Shown: positions 24,379-33,648, counted from the first letter of the stretch. The stretch is 64,000 nucleotides of DNA from Berryella wangjianweii (GCA_013201155.1 CP053716.1:1736001-1800000), one strand, 5' to 3'. Program-made: numbers and translations. The notes: generated from the sequence alone by a model not told the origin.

Positions 24379-25977
24379 CTATCGTGCGCGCTTCAATCTG
24401 CGCCCGACTTTTGCGAACAGGGGCTTCACGAATGACATCTCGGGAATGCGCAGGATGAAGGCAAGCGCGAGCGATATCGCCAGCCCCAGACTGCCGCATA
24501 TCACCAGACGCAGCATGCCCATGCCAATTGACGTGGCGTCCGGCAGCGCCAGGCTCAGGCCCCAGGCTGCAGCGGTTCCCAGCGCTGATGCCACGGTGAT
24601 TCGCGCCGCGCTGGACGCGATGCGCCCGATGCCGAAGCTGCCGATGATGTTCTCAAGCATGAAGGTCAGCATCACGCAGGTGGTGCCGTAGTACACGAAG
24701 TCGGCCACGGGCACCCCGTACAGCCCCAGCACCTCGGGGCTGCACAGCACCGCGTACAGGCCGCACTGCACGGCTACGAGCGCGGTGCATACCAGGGCGA
24801 ATCGCCAGAAACGCCTGAGGCTGGCATACACGTTGTACAGCAGCATGGTGACCGAGTACAGCGGCAGGCTGAGTGCCCAGAGGGCCAGAATCGAGCTGAC
24901 GTACGTTACATCATCGGCGCTGAAGGCCCCGGCGCGGAACAGGCTGATGATCGAAGGCGCCAGTGCGGCCATGAGGCCCATGAACGGCACGGCCATGACG
25001 ACGGTGATCGCGATGCCCTGGCGTGTGAAGCGACGGAAGGCCACCCAGTCGAAGCGTGCCGCCGCTGCGCTCATCTCGGTGAACAGCGGGCGTGCGAACG
25101 ACACGATCAGCACGCCGTAGGGCAGCTGGAACCAGGTCCAGGCGTAGATCAGCGTCGAGGGGCCCTCGTCACCCGCCTGCAGCGAGAAGGCGTTGCGACA
25201 CGAGAACGCCACCATCGATCCGACCACGTACACCAACGTGGGCACTGCGATCCGCACAGCCTCGCGCAGGGCGGGGTCGGCCAGGCTAAGGCGCGGGCTC
25301 CAGCGGAACCCCACCTTCGCCAGGGCGGGAATCTGAATCACGGCTTGGACGGCCACGCCTATCGAGGTGCCGATGGCCAGCACGGCGATGGCCAGCTGAG
25401 CGTCTGTTTGCGAAAGGGGGATGTAGGCCAGGAACGCTGCGATCACCACGATGTTGTTCAGCGCGGGCGCGATCGCGGTGATGAAGTACACGCGGTTGGC
25501 GTTCAGGATGCCGGTGATCACGCCGCTCACCCCGTAGAACAGCACCTGCACGGCAAAGATGCGGAAGAACTGCACGGCAAGCTCGGTCACTTCCGCGCTG
25601 TCGCCTACGGTGAAGGTCTGGGTGGCGATCACCTGGGGGGCGAACACGGCAGCCAGCACTGAGAGTAGGCCCAGTACCACGATGAACAGGTTCAGCAGAT
25701 TGCTGGCGAAGCGGTTTCCCGCACGGGCTCCGTGCTCTTCGATCTGCGACAGGTAGGTGGGCAGGAACGCGGCTGCCAGCAGGCCGCCTGCCACCAGCTC
25801 GAAGATTACGTTGGGCATGTTGTTGGCCACTTGGTAGGCCGAGGTGACGAAGGTGTTCCCCAGGGCGAAGGCCATCACCCAGGTGCGGATGAGGCCGGTT
25901 GCCCGAGACCCCAGCGTGGCCACGGTCATGAGCGCGGTGGAGCGGGCGATCGACCCGCCAGCGTGCTGTTGACTCAC
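24379..25977 (-). CDS. murJ: Lipid II flippase MurJ (MviN)
   Basis: A 532-residue polytopic membrane protein of the MOP superfamily with about 14 hydrophobic segments. The N-terminus TLGSRATGLIRTWVMAFALG and PNVIFELVAGGLLAAAFLPT are characteristic of MurJ. It flips lipid II, made by the MraY and MurG enzymes encoded 20 kb downstream, across the plasma membrane. No kinase-like C-terminal extension, such as the mycobacterial MviN carries, is present. It converges on map with only 86 bp between them and no obvious terminator. Confidence 0.94.
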   Translation of the reverse strand: MSQQHAGGSIARSTALMTVATLGSRATGLIRTWVMAFALGNTFVTSAYQVANNMPNVIFELVAGGLLAAAFLPTYLSQIEEHGARAGNRFASNLLNLFIVVLGLLSVLAAVFAPQVIATQTFTVGDSAEVTELAVQFFRIFAVQVLFYGVSGVITGILNANRVYFITAIAPALNNIVVIAAFLAYIPLSQTDAQLAIAVLAIGTSIGVAVQAVIQIPALAKVGFRWSPRLSLADPALREAVRIAVPTLVYVVGSMVAFSCRNAFSLQAGDEGPSTLIYAWTWFQLPYGVLIVSFARPLFTEMSAAAARFDWVAFRRFTRQGIAITVVMAVPFMGLMAALAPSIISLFRAGAFSADDVTYVSSILALWALSLPLYSVTMLLYNVYASLRRFWRFALVCTALVAVQCGLYAVLCSPEVLGLYGVPVADFVYYGTTCVMLTFMLENIIGSFGIGRIASSAARITVASALGTAAAWGLSLALPDATSIGMGMLRLVICGSLGLAISLALAFILRIPEMSFVKPLFAKVGRRLKRAR

Positions 25978-26338
25978 GCGGGCTCCTTCGTGTCGTGTTC
26001 ATGTTCGCCTGGTCGGGGCATGGCCACGTTGGCCCGCTTCGCCGACTCGTGTGCGCGCCGCCTGCGCCCCGTGCCTTCTTGCCGATCGGTTCGCTCCGAG
26101 CGAGACGGGCAAGGCGGACTGCCTCATGAGCAGGTCGTTTCGCGCGTTTGCCCAAGGCCTTTTCTCGTGCGGCTTTTGAGCGTGCGCCTCGCATGCGCAT
26201 GCCCCGCCTTGCTTCGCAGCCTCGCGGAGGTTTCGCCAAGGACGGCAGACGGCAATGGGCAACGACTATAATGATGCAAGTTGGCGCATGTCATGCCAAC
26301 TTCATCAGATCAACCAAGCGAGAGGGGACGCGCCGGTC
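25978..26338 (+). other. Divergent intergenic region murJ-nadK
   Basis: About 360 bp of GC-rich sequence with frames open on both strands but no conserved protein. It must hold the murJ promoter (not recognised) and contains a -10 element for nadK (listed separately). Confidence 0.5.
26267..26272 (+). promoter_or_regulatory. Candidate -10 element of nadK
   Basis: A consensus TATAAT in an AT-richer patch, 66 bp before the nadK start; no clear -35 is seen. Confidence 0.45.
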
Positions 26339-27235
26339 ATGAACATTCTGCTGGTGGGAAGCAAGGACAACCCCCAGGCGGTGGACGCGCAATTCCAGCT
26401 GCTTGCCTATTTTCATTCGCAGGGAATCGACTGCGTGACGCTGGATATCGCGCAGCTTCCCGATGCCTCGTTCGTCTATGGGCCGCAAGGGCCTGAGACC
26501 ATCGATCCCCGACTGGCACAGGGCGCACAGCTTGCGATCGCCCTGGGCGGCGACGGCACTATTCTGCGCACGTCGCGCCTGGCGGCCGTGATGGATACCC
26601 CGTTGTTGGGCCTGAACTTCGGGCACCTGGGCTTTCTATGCAACACGGTGGAGGGCAATCTGATCGCCACCGTGGCCGAGGCCCTGGCCGGCGACATCGC
26701 CGAGGATCGTCGCGAGAACCTGCGGATCCAGGTGACATGCGAGGGCGACGAGGATGGCCAGCCTATCGAGGCGCCGCGTGAGCTGTATGCCTTGAACGAG
26801 ATCGCGATTGCCCGCGGAGCCTCGGGGCGCATCTTCAGCTTCGGCATCGACGTGGCAGGTGACCATGTGGCCCGTATGCGCGGCGACGGCGTGGTGGTGG
26901 CCTCGGCCACGGGGTCCACCGCTTATGCGCTGTCGGCAGGCGGCCCGCTGGTGAGCTCCGGCTTTCGCGGCATGGTGGTGGTGCCGGTGGCGCCTCATAC
27001 CCTCAATTCGCGTGCTTTGGTGACGGCGCCCAGCGACGTGGTCGAGATCAGCCTGCCCGTCGATCGTCCCGGTGCGGTGGAGACCTCGTTTTTCATCGAC
27101 GGCGACGTGGTGGAATTCGAGCGTCATGTGGAGCGGGTGGTAATTCAGACCGGCGAGCGTCCCACACGCTTGTTGAAATACCGCCGCGAAGGCTTCTACA
27201 AGTTAGTAAATAAAACATTCTTTTCGATGCGGTAG
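26339..27235 (+). CDS. nadK: NAD kinase
   Basis: A 298-residue cytoplasmic enzyme that phosphorylates NAD to NADP using ATP or polyphosphate. The GGDGT motif is present in LALGGDGTILRTSR, and the NE-containing stretch ALNEIAIARG, GDGVVVASATGSTAYALSAGG and PVAPHTLNSRAL are conserved. The ATG at 26339 begins MNILLVGSKDN; AGAGGGG stands 11 bases before it, a rather long spacing. A longer frame upstream adds non-conserved sequence. It stands alone between murJ and the NlpC/P60 genes. Confidence 0.94.
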   Translation: MNILLVGSKDNPQAVDAQFQLLAYFHSQGIDCVTLDIAQLPDASFVYGPQGPETIDPRLAQGAQLAIALGGDGTILRTSRLAAVMDTPLLGLNFGHLGFLCNTVEGNLIATVAEALAGDIAEDRRENLRIQVTCEGDEDGQPIEAPRELYALNEIAIARGASGRIFSFGIDVAGDHVARMRGDGVVVASATGSTAYALSAGGPLVSSGFRGMVVVPVAPHTLNSRALVTAPSDVVEISLPVDRPGAVETSFFIDGDVVEFERHVERVVIQTGERPTRLLKYRREGFYKLVNKTFFSMR

Positions 27236-27382
27236 CGCATGCGGAAGCCTGCCGAAGCGGGGTGCAATCAGGCGTTGTGAAGCGCCTTTGTGCACCTGAT
27301 GGCGCGGTTAGTGGCGCGTGCTAAACTATGCGGTACTTTGCACCCTAACCGTACCCCTATGTTCGATCAGGAGGTTCATCGA

Positions 27383-28519
27383 ATGAGCGAACAGACCTCG
27401 AACCTTTCGCGCCGCGCCTTCGTGGGCACGGCTGCGACCATCGGGGCCATTCTGGCCCTGGATCCCCAGACCGCCTTCGCCGTGACGGCCGCAGAGAAGC
27501 AGGCCGAAGCTGACGAGGTGAAGGGCCAGCTGGTATCTTTGCAGGCCGACCTTGAGCGGGCATCGTCGCAGTACTACGGCGCGCTTGAGGAAAAGGATGC
27601 CGCCGAGGCGTCCATGCAGCAGGAGCAGGTGAAGATCGACGAGGCCAATACGCAGATCGCCGCCCTGAAGGGTCGTCTGAGCGAGCGTGCCGTCAGCATG
27701 TATCGCACGGGCCCTGGTGGCTTTTTGGACTTTCTGCTGGGGGCATCGTCGTTTCAGCAGCTTAGTCAGAACTGGGATCTGCTGAACCGCGCCAACGACG
27801 AGGACGCGCGTCTGGTTGAGGAGACCAAGCAGCAGAAGAGGGCCCTGCAGGATGCCAAGGACGAGTTCGCTCGTCAGAAGGACATCGCGGCAGCCAAGGC
27901 CGATGAGGCCGCGACGATCCGCGCCCAGGTTGAGGTGCGCGTGGCCGAGTCACAGAAGCTGCTGAACTCTCTTTCTGCAGAAGCTCGCGAGTTGCTTGAG
28001 CAAGAGCAGGCCGCTGCTGCGGCCGCAGCGGCCGAGCAGGCCGCGCGTGAGGCTGCCGCAGAGGCTGCTCGTAACGCCAGGCAGAATGCCGGCGGCGGTG
28101 GTAATGGCGGCGGTGGTTGGGGAGGCGGCGCGCCGAGCTACACGCCCTCGTACGACTACGGTGGTTCGCCTGGCGACTACTCCGCCGTGGTGGGCTATGC
28201 CATGTCGCGTATCGGCAGCCCTTATGTATGGGGTGCCGGCGGCCCCGACGCTTTCGACTGCTCGGGTTTGGTGACGTGGGCGTATGCTCAGATCGGCGTG
28301 AGTCTTCCGCACTATAGCGAATCGCTTTTTGCTGCAGCCAAGCGTCGTGTGCCGGTGTCGGAGGCTCGTCCGGGCGATGTGCTTTACCGTTGCCAACATG
28401 TGGGCATTGCGGTCTCTCACGGCGGGGCGCATTATGTGCATGCTCCGACATTCGGAGCTTTGGTTCGTGATACTGATTCGCTTTCCTGGTCGAATTTCAC
28501 CCACGCTCTCCAGTTCTAA
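27383..28519 (+). CDS. Secreted NlpC/P60 cell-wall endopeptidase, copy 1
   Basis: A 378-residue exported hydrolase. The start has AGGAGG 8 bases upstream and is followed by a Tat-like signal (LSRRAFVG, hydrophobic core, cut probably after AFA). A long coiled coil fills residues about 35-225, similar to the regulatory region of RipA and PcsB-type hydrolases, then comes a Gly-rich linker. The catalytic NlpC/P60 domain follows, with Cys in FDCSGLVTW and His in HVGIAVSHGG. Such enzymes usually cut between D-Glu and diaminopimelate in peptidoglycan stems. A paralogue lies 377 bp downstream. Function is inferred from domain order. Confidence 0.92.
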   Translation: MSEQTSNLSRRAFVGTAATIGAILALDPQTAFAVTAAEKQAEADEVKGQLVSLQADLERASSQYYGALEEKDAAEASMQQEQVKIDEANTQIAALKGRLSERAVSMYRTGPGGFLDFLLGASSFQQLSQNWDLLNRANDEDARLVEETKQQKRALQDAKDEFARQKDIAAAKADEAATIRAQVEVRVAESQKLLNSLSAEARELLEQEQAAAAAAAAEQAAREAAAEAARNARQNAGGGGNGGGGWGGGAPSYTPSYDYGGSPGDYSAVVGYAMSRIGSPYVWGAGGPDAFDCSGLVTWAYAQIGVSLPHYSESLFAAAKRRVPVSEARPGDVLYRCQHVGIAVSHGGAHYVHAPTFGALVRDTDSLSWSNFTHALQF

Positions 28520-28527
28520 GGTTCCCC

Positions 28528-28555
28528 AAAGCCCTCCAAAACGGAGGGCTTTTTG
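28528..28555 (+). terminator. Rho-independent terminator after NlpC/P60 copy 1
   Basis: A 10-bp stem (AAAGCCCTCC and its complement) with loop AAAAC and a T-run, 9 bp past the stop codon. Confidence 0.9.
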
Positions 28556-28603
28556 TGGTTCGATTTGCTAATTTGAGTTATAAGTAAAATTAAAATACTG
28601 TGA

Positions 28604-28747
28604 TTGGCAGTGAGGGGCTCTGGGGAATGGAGAAAGGCAATTGACCAGATGATCAAGCCGCATGCAGGAAGCATCCAGAAGGGCTACATCTTCGGCGGCA
28701 CCGCAGCGGTGAGCGCTGAGGTGGAGACCAAGCTCAGAGCCGCATAG
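28604..28747 (+). pseudogene. Remnant of a cell-wall-binding repeat (CWB2) protein, C-terminal end only
   Basis: A frame that lacks a start codon and follows an in-frame TGA at 28601-28603 encodes about 47 residues ending in a TAG. The last half contains KGYIFGGTAAVSAEVETKL, which matches the typical end of a CWB2 repeat (GG..AVS..VE..L) found at the C-terminus of many Coriobacteriia surface proteins. The bases just upstream (28560-28603) are unusually AT-rich, as at a deletion junction. A terminator follows the stop codon, so this looks like the tail of a lost gene between two paralogous hydrolase genes. Confidence 0.65.
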
Positions 28748-28784
28748 CGCTGAGAACCGTCTTTTCAGAGCCAAGGCTGCGAGA

Positions 28785-28816
28785 GCGACCCTCCCACGGG
28801 AGGGTCGCATCGTTTT
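28785..28816 (+). terminator. Rho-independent terminator after the CWB2 remnant
   Basis: A 10-bp stem (GCGACCCTCC and its complement) with a CACG loop, followed by ATCGTTTTG. It probably belonged to the lost gene. Confidence 0.8.
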
Positions 28817-28896
28817 GATGAATTCGGCCCTGCATAGCGGTGTGTTACCATAAGCTCACCTTAAACGAAGCAACCGAACGCAAGGGAGGCTGGGCC

Positions 28897-29982
28897 GTGA
28901 GCCAGCAAACCGCCGAGCGTGACCTTACTCGCCGTGCCTTCATGGGCACGGCCGCAGCCATCGGGGCCATTCTGGCTCTGGATCCTCAGACCGCCCTCGC
29001 CGTGACGGCCGCCGAGAAGCAGGCCGAAGCCGATGCGGTCAGAAACCAGCTGGTATCGCTGAAGGCCGATCTTGAGCTTGCGGCCTCGCAGTACTACGGT
29101 GCCCTTGATGCCAAGGAGGCCGCCGAGGCCTCGATGCAGCAGGAGCAGGAAAAGATCGACCAAGCCACCGTTCGCATCGGCCAGCTGAAGGAGCGCCTGG
29201 GCAACCGCGCGGTCAGCATGTATCGCAGCGGCCCCACGGGCTTTCTTGACTTCATTCTGGGCTCATCGTCGTTTCAGCAGCTCAGCGAGAACTGGAGCCT
29301 GATCAATCGCGTGAACGACGAGGACGCGCGCCTGGTTGAGGAGACCAAGCAGCAGAAGAGGGCCCTGCAGGATGCCAAGGACGAGTTCGCGCGCCAGAAG
29401 GACGTTGCTGCCGCGAAGGCCGACGAGGCCGCGGCGATCCGCGCCCAGGTCGAGGAGCGTGTGGCCGAGTCGCAGAAGCTGCTGGACTCGCTTTCCGGGG
29501 AAGCCCGCGAGCTGCTGGCGAAGGAGCAGGCCGAGGAGGCCGCTCGTCGCGCCCGCGAGGAAGAGGAGACGCGCCGTCGCGCCCAGCCTGCGCAGCCGAT
29601 CGCGCCGAATTACGATCATGGCGGCGGAACCCCCGGCGACTACTCCGCCGTGGTGGGCTATGCTATGTCGCGTATCGGATGCCCTTATGTGTGGGGTGAC
29701 GGCGGCCCGAGCACCTTTGATTGCTCAGGGTTGGTTACCTGGTCATACGCGCAGATCGGCGTGTACATCCCCCATCAGTCCGAGGCGCAGTACGCGGCCG
29801 CCAAGCGCCGCGTTCCGGTGTCGGAGGCGCGGCCGGGCGACGTGCTGTGGCGCTGGGGCCATGTGGGCATTGCCGTGTCCCCGGGCGGAACCCATTACGT
29901 GCACGCTCCTGACGAGGGCCTGCTCGTTCGCGACACCGATCCGCTTTCGTGGAGCGCCTTCACGCACGCGCTGCAGTTCTAG
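28897..29982 (+). CDS. Secreted NlpC/P60 cell-wall endopeptidase, copy 2
   Basis: A 361-residue paralogue of the preceding hydrolase with the same layout: Tat-like signal (LTRRAFMG), coiled coil, short linker, NlpC/P60 domain with Cys in FDCSGLVTWSYAQIG and His in HVGIAVSPGG. The GTG start is chosen because AAGGGAGG lies 7 bases upstream and the signal follows directly. The linker is Arg/Pro-rich instead of the Gly-rich one of copy 1. The coiled-coil region is nearly identical to copy 1 over long stretches, which suggests recent duplication or gene conversion. Same inferred role in peptidoglycan cleavage. Confidence 0.92.
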   Translation: MSQQTAERDLTRRAFMGTAAAIGAILALDPQTALAVTAAEKQAEADAVRNQLVSLKADLELAASQYYGALDAKEAAEASMQQEQEKIDQATVRIGQLKERLGNRAVSMYRSGPTGFLDFILGSSSFQQLSENWSLINRVNDEDARLVEETKQQKRALQDAKDEFARQKDVAAAKADEAAAIRAQVEERVAESQKLLDSLSGEARELLAKEQAEEAARRAREEEETRRRAQPAQPIAPNYDHGGGTPGDYSAVVGYAMSRIGCPYVWGDGGPSTFDCSGLVTWSYAQIGVYIPHQSEAQYAAAKRRVPVSEARPGDVLWRWGHVGIAVSPGGTHYVHAPDEGLLVRDTDPLSWSAFTHALQF

Positions 29983-30016
29983 CGTCGGCTGCACATCGCG
30001 CATCATCAGTGCTCAC

Positions 30017-30049
30017 AAGCAGCGGGGCCCTCTTCAGGAGGGTCTGCTT
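30017..30049 (+). terminator. Possible terminator after NlpC/P60 copy 2
   Basis: AAGCAG and GCCCTC pair with GAGGGT and CTGCTT around a TTCAG loop, with a bulged CGGG. It lies 34 bp past the stop codon and has no T-tract. Confidence 0.4.
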
Positions 30050-30221
30050 GCGTATGCATGCCGTCTTCGACTTCCCGCCTTGAGGCGCACCAGCCGCTGC
30101 GCGCCGACTGCTGCGCGCTGGCCGCCGACCGCCGTCTCACCCGTGTCTGCGGTCGGCGCCGTTGGCGCCGTGGCGCAGCAGATGTCGCGGCGCCTTTGCC
30201 GCCTGGGTCCCGCACGAGGGG

Positions 30222-31514
30222 CTACTCCTTCAGCTGCTTGCCGCCGGTGTCCCAGTGGAAGCGTTTGAACTTGCGTATCTGGTTGAGGTACATCGCCCAC
30301 GACCATAGGGCATGCGCCGTCGAATCGGGCGCATAGGCCAGCGGATAGGGCTCGTGCGTGACGGCGCGACACTCAAGCGCACGCTGCAGCAGCTGCCTGT
30401 CGGCAACGCTGCGTCTCAGCACGTAGGGCGGCACGCAGCAGTACAGGAAGGGCTCGTAGGCCTCCCGGTACTCGATGGGCTCGTTCAGCACGAACTCGCG
30501 CACGATCAGCTCGGCGAAGTTCACGCCGCCCAGGCTCATGTAGTAGGTGTTGCGCCCGCAGCGCGTGTTCACCTCGAAGAAGCGGAAGGTTCCGTCGCGT
30601 TCGTCGTACTTGATGTCGAAGTTCGCCATGCCGCGGTATCCCACGCGCTTCAGGAAGGCCGCCGCCGCGTCGATGATCGCCTGCTCGCGCTGTCCCATGA
30701 TCGCCAGTGGGTTGCCCAGGGCCGTGGGGTCGTGATCCTGCAGGCACACCACGCCGCCCGATACCACGCGCAGGTTGCCCTGGGCATCGGAGAACGTGGT
30801 GAGGGTGCGGATCGCCTCGTCGCCCCCGGGGATGAAGTCCTGGATCACCAGCTCGGCGCCGTAGTCGGACGCGCGGATGTCATGCCACACCTGCTGCAGC
30901 TCATCGGGGGTGTCGATCTCGTAGATCTTGCGCTTGCGCGCCACCGTGGCATCCTGGAACAGGGCCGAGTTCGAGGGCTTCGCGATCAGCGGGTAGCTGA
31001 ACTCGTGCACGGGCAGCGTGTCCGGGCCGTTGGCGCAGTCGAAGTACCAGGTTTGGGGGTACGGGATGCCCAGCTCCTCGCACAGTTCGTAGAAGCGGCG
31101 CTTCTGGGTGATCTCGTCCAGCAGCTGGAAGTCGATGTAGGGCACCGCGAAGCCTGCGCGCTGCAGGCGCTGCTTGCCCGCCGACAGCAGGCGGGCGTGC
31201 ACGTCGTCACAGCCCAGCACCAGCAGGCGCCGTGCAGGGTCGCCCGCGCGCTCGTTGAGGGCGATCTGCTCCAGGGCGGGGTACAGCACCTCGGCCGCCG
31301 TGGTGACGCCCTCGATTATGCGGTAGTCGGTGAAGCGGCTTGACGAGAGCATCTTGATGTCGCGGCTGGCCAGCACGATCACGCGCGCAATGCCGAAGGC
31401 GCGGTGCAGCTCGCGCACGTAGCTGTAGGCCAGGATGTCGCCGCCTACCACCACGCAGGTGAGGCGCGCGGCGATATCGTTTTGACGAAGGCTCAGGCCA
31501 TCTTCGGTGCTCAT
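30222..31514 (-). CDS. ATP-grasp carboxylate-amine ligase-like protein
   Basis: A 430-residue ATP-grasp protein: an N-terminal pre-ATP-grasp domain (VVVGGDILAYSYVRELH), then KRRFYELCEELGIPYPQTW, PLIAKPSNSAL, ELVIQDFIPGGDEAIRT and the metal-binding end DGTFRFFEVNTRCGRNTY. Size and layout resemble D-aspartate ligases that build peptidoglycan cross-bridges and other carboxylate-amine ligases, but the true acceptor is unknown. AAGGAG precedes the ATG. It is divergent from an AsnB-type amidotransferase gene, with a hairpin between. The region is rich in cell wall genes. A D-aspartate bridge would not fit well with the MurE encoded here, which looks diaminopimelate-specific, so I leave the function open. 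Confidence 0.75.
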   Translation of the reverse strand: MSTEDGLSLRQNDIAARLTCVVVGGDILAYSYVRELHRAFGIARVIVLASRDIKMLSSSRFTDYRIIEGVTTAAEVLYPALEQIALNERAGDPARRLLVLGCDDVHARLLSAGKQRLQRAGFAVPYIDFQLLDEITQKRRFYELCEELGIPYPQTWYFDCANGPDTLPVHEFSYPLIAKPSNSALFQDATVARKRKIYEIDTPDELQQVWHDIRASDYGAELVIQDFIPGGDEAIRTLTTFSDAQGNLRVVSGGVVCLQDHDPTALGNPLAIMGQREQAIIDAAAAFLKRVGYRGMANFDIKYDERDGTFRFFEVNTRCGRNTYYMSLGGVNFAELIVREFVLNEPIEYREAYEPFLYCCVPPYVLRRSVADRQLLQRALECRAVTHEPYPLAYAPDSTAHALWSWAMYLNQIRKFKRFHWDTGGKQLKE

Positions 31515-31546
31515 GGTAGACTTTGCTCCTTGATGTGGGAAACCGC

Positions 31547-31569
31547 TCAGGGCGCTTCAGGCGCCCTGA
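31547..31569. other. Inverted repeat between divergent ATP-grasp and asnB genes
   Basis: A perfect 9-bp inverted repeat (TCAGGGCGC and its complement, 5-base centre) lies 33 bp before the ATP-grasp start and 115 bp before asnB. Neither side has a good T-tract, so an operator or leader hairpin is more likely than a terminator. Confidence 0.45.
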
Positions 31570-31683
31570 CATTATTTCATAAGGCGAGAGGGTTCCGGGC
31601 GGTACGCCCGCGCCCGCGCGAAACAACGCAAGCGCCCGCGCCCTGTGGCGTTCGGGCCCTCAAGCAGGAGAGGATGCGCCGAT

Positions 31684-33648
31684 ATGTGCGGATTCGTGGG
31701 CTTTACCACCGTTGACTTCGACCAGCGTACCAATGAGGCCGTCGTGCGCGACATGGCCGACCGCATCGTTCACCGCGGGCCCGATGATGACGGCTACTTC
31801 GTCACCGACCGTATCGCGATGGGCTTTCGTCGCCTGTCGATCATCGACCTTGAGGGAAGCCCGCAGCCCATGCGCAACGCCCGCGGCACCATCACGGTTA
31901 CCTTCAACGGCGAGATCTACAACTATCGTGAGCTGCGCGAGGAGCTGCAGCAGCTGGGTCATTCCTTTCGCACTCAGGGCGACACCGAGACCATCGTGTG
32001 CGGCTACGAGCAGTGGGGCACGGGCGTGTTCGAGCGCCTTCGTGGCATGTTCGCCATTGCGATTTGGGATGATGAGCGGGGACGACTGGTGTGCGCCCGT
32101 GATGTGTTCGGCATCAAGCCCCTGTACTACCAGCACGACGGCCGGCGCTTCATCTACGGATCGGAGGTGAAGGCGTTCCTGGCCCATCCGCGCTTCCACA
32201 AGCAGGTGAACCGCGCCATGCTGCCGCAGTACCTGTGCTTCGAGTATATGAACGACTCGCAGACCATGTTCGAGAACGTGCACAAGGTGCTGCCCGGGCA
32301 CTTCATGGTGTTCGAGGACGGGCGGATCACGCAGGAGCGCTACTACCGAATCACCTACAAGATCGACGATTCGAAGACCCTGGACGAGTGGGCGGGCGTC
32401 GTGCGCGACGCCTTCGACGAGTCGGTGCGGGCTCACGAGGTGGCCGACGTGGAGGTAGGCAGCTTCCTGTCGGGCGGAATCGATTCCTCGCTGGCGGCCT
32501 ATGCCATGGGTCAGCACCACGAAGAGGGCGTGAAGACGTTCTCGGTGGGATACGACATCGGCTGCGAGGAGCAGCTTGAGCAGATCGCCCGGCAGTCGGA
32601 GTTCCAGATCAAGCTGGACGAGCTGGCCGATTCCAGCGAATTTGCCGCGTGGGCGGGGCTTCCCAACTACCAGACTCGCGTCAGCGCACGCGAGTTCCTG
32701 GACATCGTGCCCACCGAGCAGTACCACATGGACGAGCCGCTGGGCGCTCCCAGTGCGATCCCCCTGTTCTTCGTGTCCAAGCTGGCGCGCCAGCACCTGA
32801 AGGTGGTGCAGTCGGGAGAGGGTGCCGACGAGCTGTTCGGCGGCTACTGGATCTACCACGACCAGTACGAGTTCTCGAAGTACCTGCGGGTGCCGCGTCC
32901 CCTGCGTGCCCTGGCCGGAGCCATCGCCGAGAAGCTGCCGCCCTTCCACGGGCGTCGCTTTCTCATGCGCGGCTCGGGCGGCCCCGAGAAGTCGTACCAG
33001 CGTACCTCGATGAACTACATGTGGGACGAGATTCCCTCGGTGCTGAAGGACTACCAGGGTCCCTGCCGCCCGTGGGAGTGGGCGCGCCCGCATTTCGAGG
33101 ACGTGGCGAACCAGGGTCTGGACATCATCACGCAAACCCAGTACGTGGACATGGTCAGCTACATGCCCTACGACATCTGCCTGAAGGCCGACAAGATGTC
33201 GATGGCGCACTCGATCGAGCTGCGCGTGCCGTTCCTTGACAAGAAGGTGCTGGACATCGCGCTGCAGCTGCCCACCGCCGCCCGCGTGGACGACACGCAC
33301 TCGAAGTACGCCCTGCGCCTGGCCGCCAGCAAGCTTGGCTTCCAGAACAAGGTGGCCAACATGCCCAAGCAGCCCTTCATCACGCCGCTGACCGTGTGGC
33401 TGCAGACCGACCTGTACTACGACCGCATCAAGGAGGCCTTCACCAGCGAGGCCGCCCATCAGTACTTTAACGTTGACTACCTGGTGAAGATGCTCGACGA
33501 TCACAGGAGCGCCAACTTCACCACGGTGGAGGGGCGCGCGAAGCTGAAGATGATGCGCATCTGGAACATCTACTGCTTCCTGTGCTGGCACGAGGTGTTC
33601 TTCGGTGAGTCGGCGAAGCGCTGGGAGCCCCGGACGCAGGTGGCGTAA
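31684..33648 (+). CDS. asnB: Glutamine-dependent asparagine synthetase-family amidotransferase
   Basis: A 654-residue two-domain amidotransferase. The start is fixed by the glutaminase nucleophile: Cys2 follows the ATG at 31684, with AGGAGAGG 10 bases upstream. Residues 2 to about 210 are the Ntn glutaminase (CGFVGF, HRGPDDDG, FNGEIYNY, GDTETIV). The synthetase domain has the PPi loop SGGIDSS near residue 263 and SGEGADELFGGYWIY. The length matches both free asparagine synthetases and the cell wall amidating members of the family (LtsA in Corynebacterium, AsnH in Lactococcus). Its neighbours make wall precursor amidation plausible, but free asparagine synthesis is the default call. Confidence 0.9.
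   Translation: MCGFVGFTTVDFDQRTNEAVVRDMADRIVHRGPDDDGYFVTDRIAMGFRRLSIIDLEGSPQPMRNARGTITVTFNGEIYNYRELREELQQLGHSFRTQGDTETIVCGYEQWGTGVFERLRGMFAIAIWDDERGRLVCARDVFGIKPLYYQHDGRRFIYGSEVKAFLAHPRFHKQVNRAMLPQYLCFEYMNDSQTMFENVHKVLPGHFMVFEDGRITQERYYRITYKIDDSKTLDEWAGVVRDAFDESVRAHEVADVEVGSFLSGGIDSSLAAYAMGQHHEEGVKTFSVGYDIGCEEQLEQIARQSEFQIKLDELADSSEFAAWAGLPNYQTRVSAREFLDIVPTEQYHMDEPLGAPSAIPLFFVSKLARQHLKVVQSGEGADELFGGYWIYHDQYEFSKYLRVPRPLRALAGAIAEKLPPFHGRRFLMRGSGGPEKSYQRTSMNYMWDEIPSVLKDYQGPCRPWEWARPHFEDVANQGLDIITQTQYVDMVSYMPYDICLKADKMSMAHSIELRVPFLDKKVLDIALQLPTAARVDDTHSKYALRLAASKLGFQNKVANMPKQPFITPLTVWLQTDLYYDRIKEAFTSEAAHQYFNVDYLVKMLDDHRSANFTTVEGRAKLKMMRIWNIYCFLCWHEVFFGESAKRWEPRTQVA

Noticed and set aside
30222..31514. 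Calling the ATP-grasp protein carbamoyl-phosphate synthase large chain
   Set aside because: It is far too short (430 against about 1070 residues), and the duplicated halves and small-subunit partner are missing.
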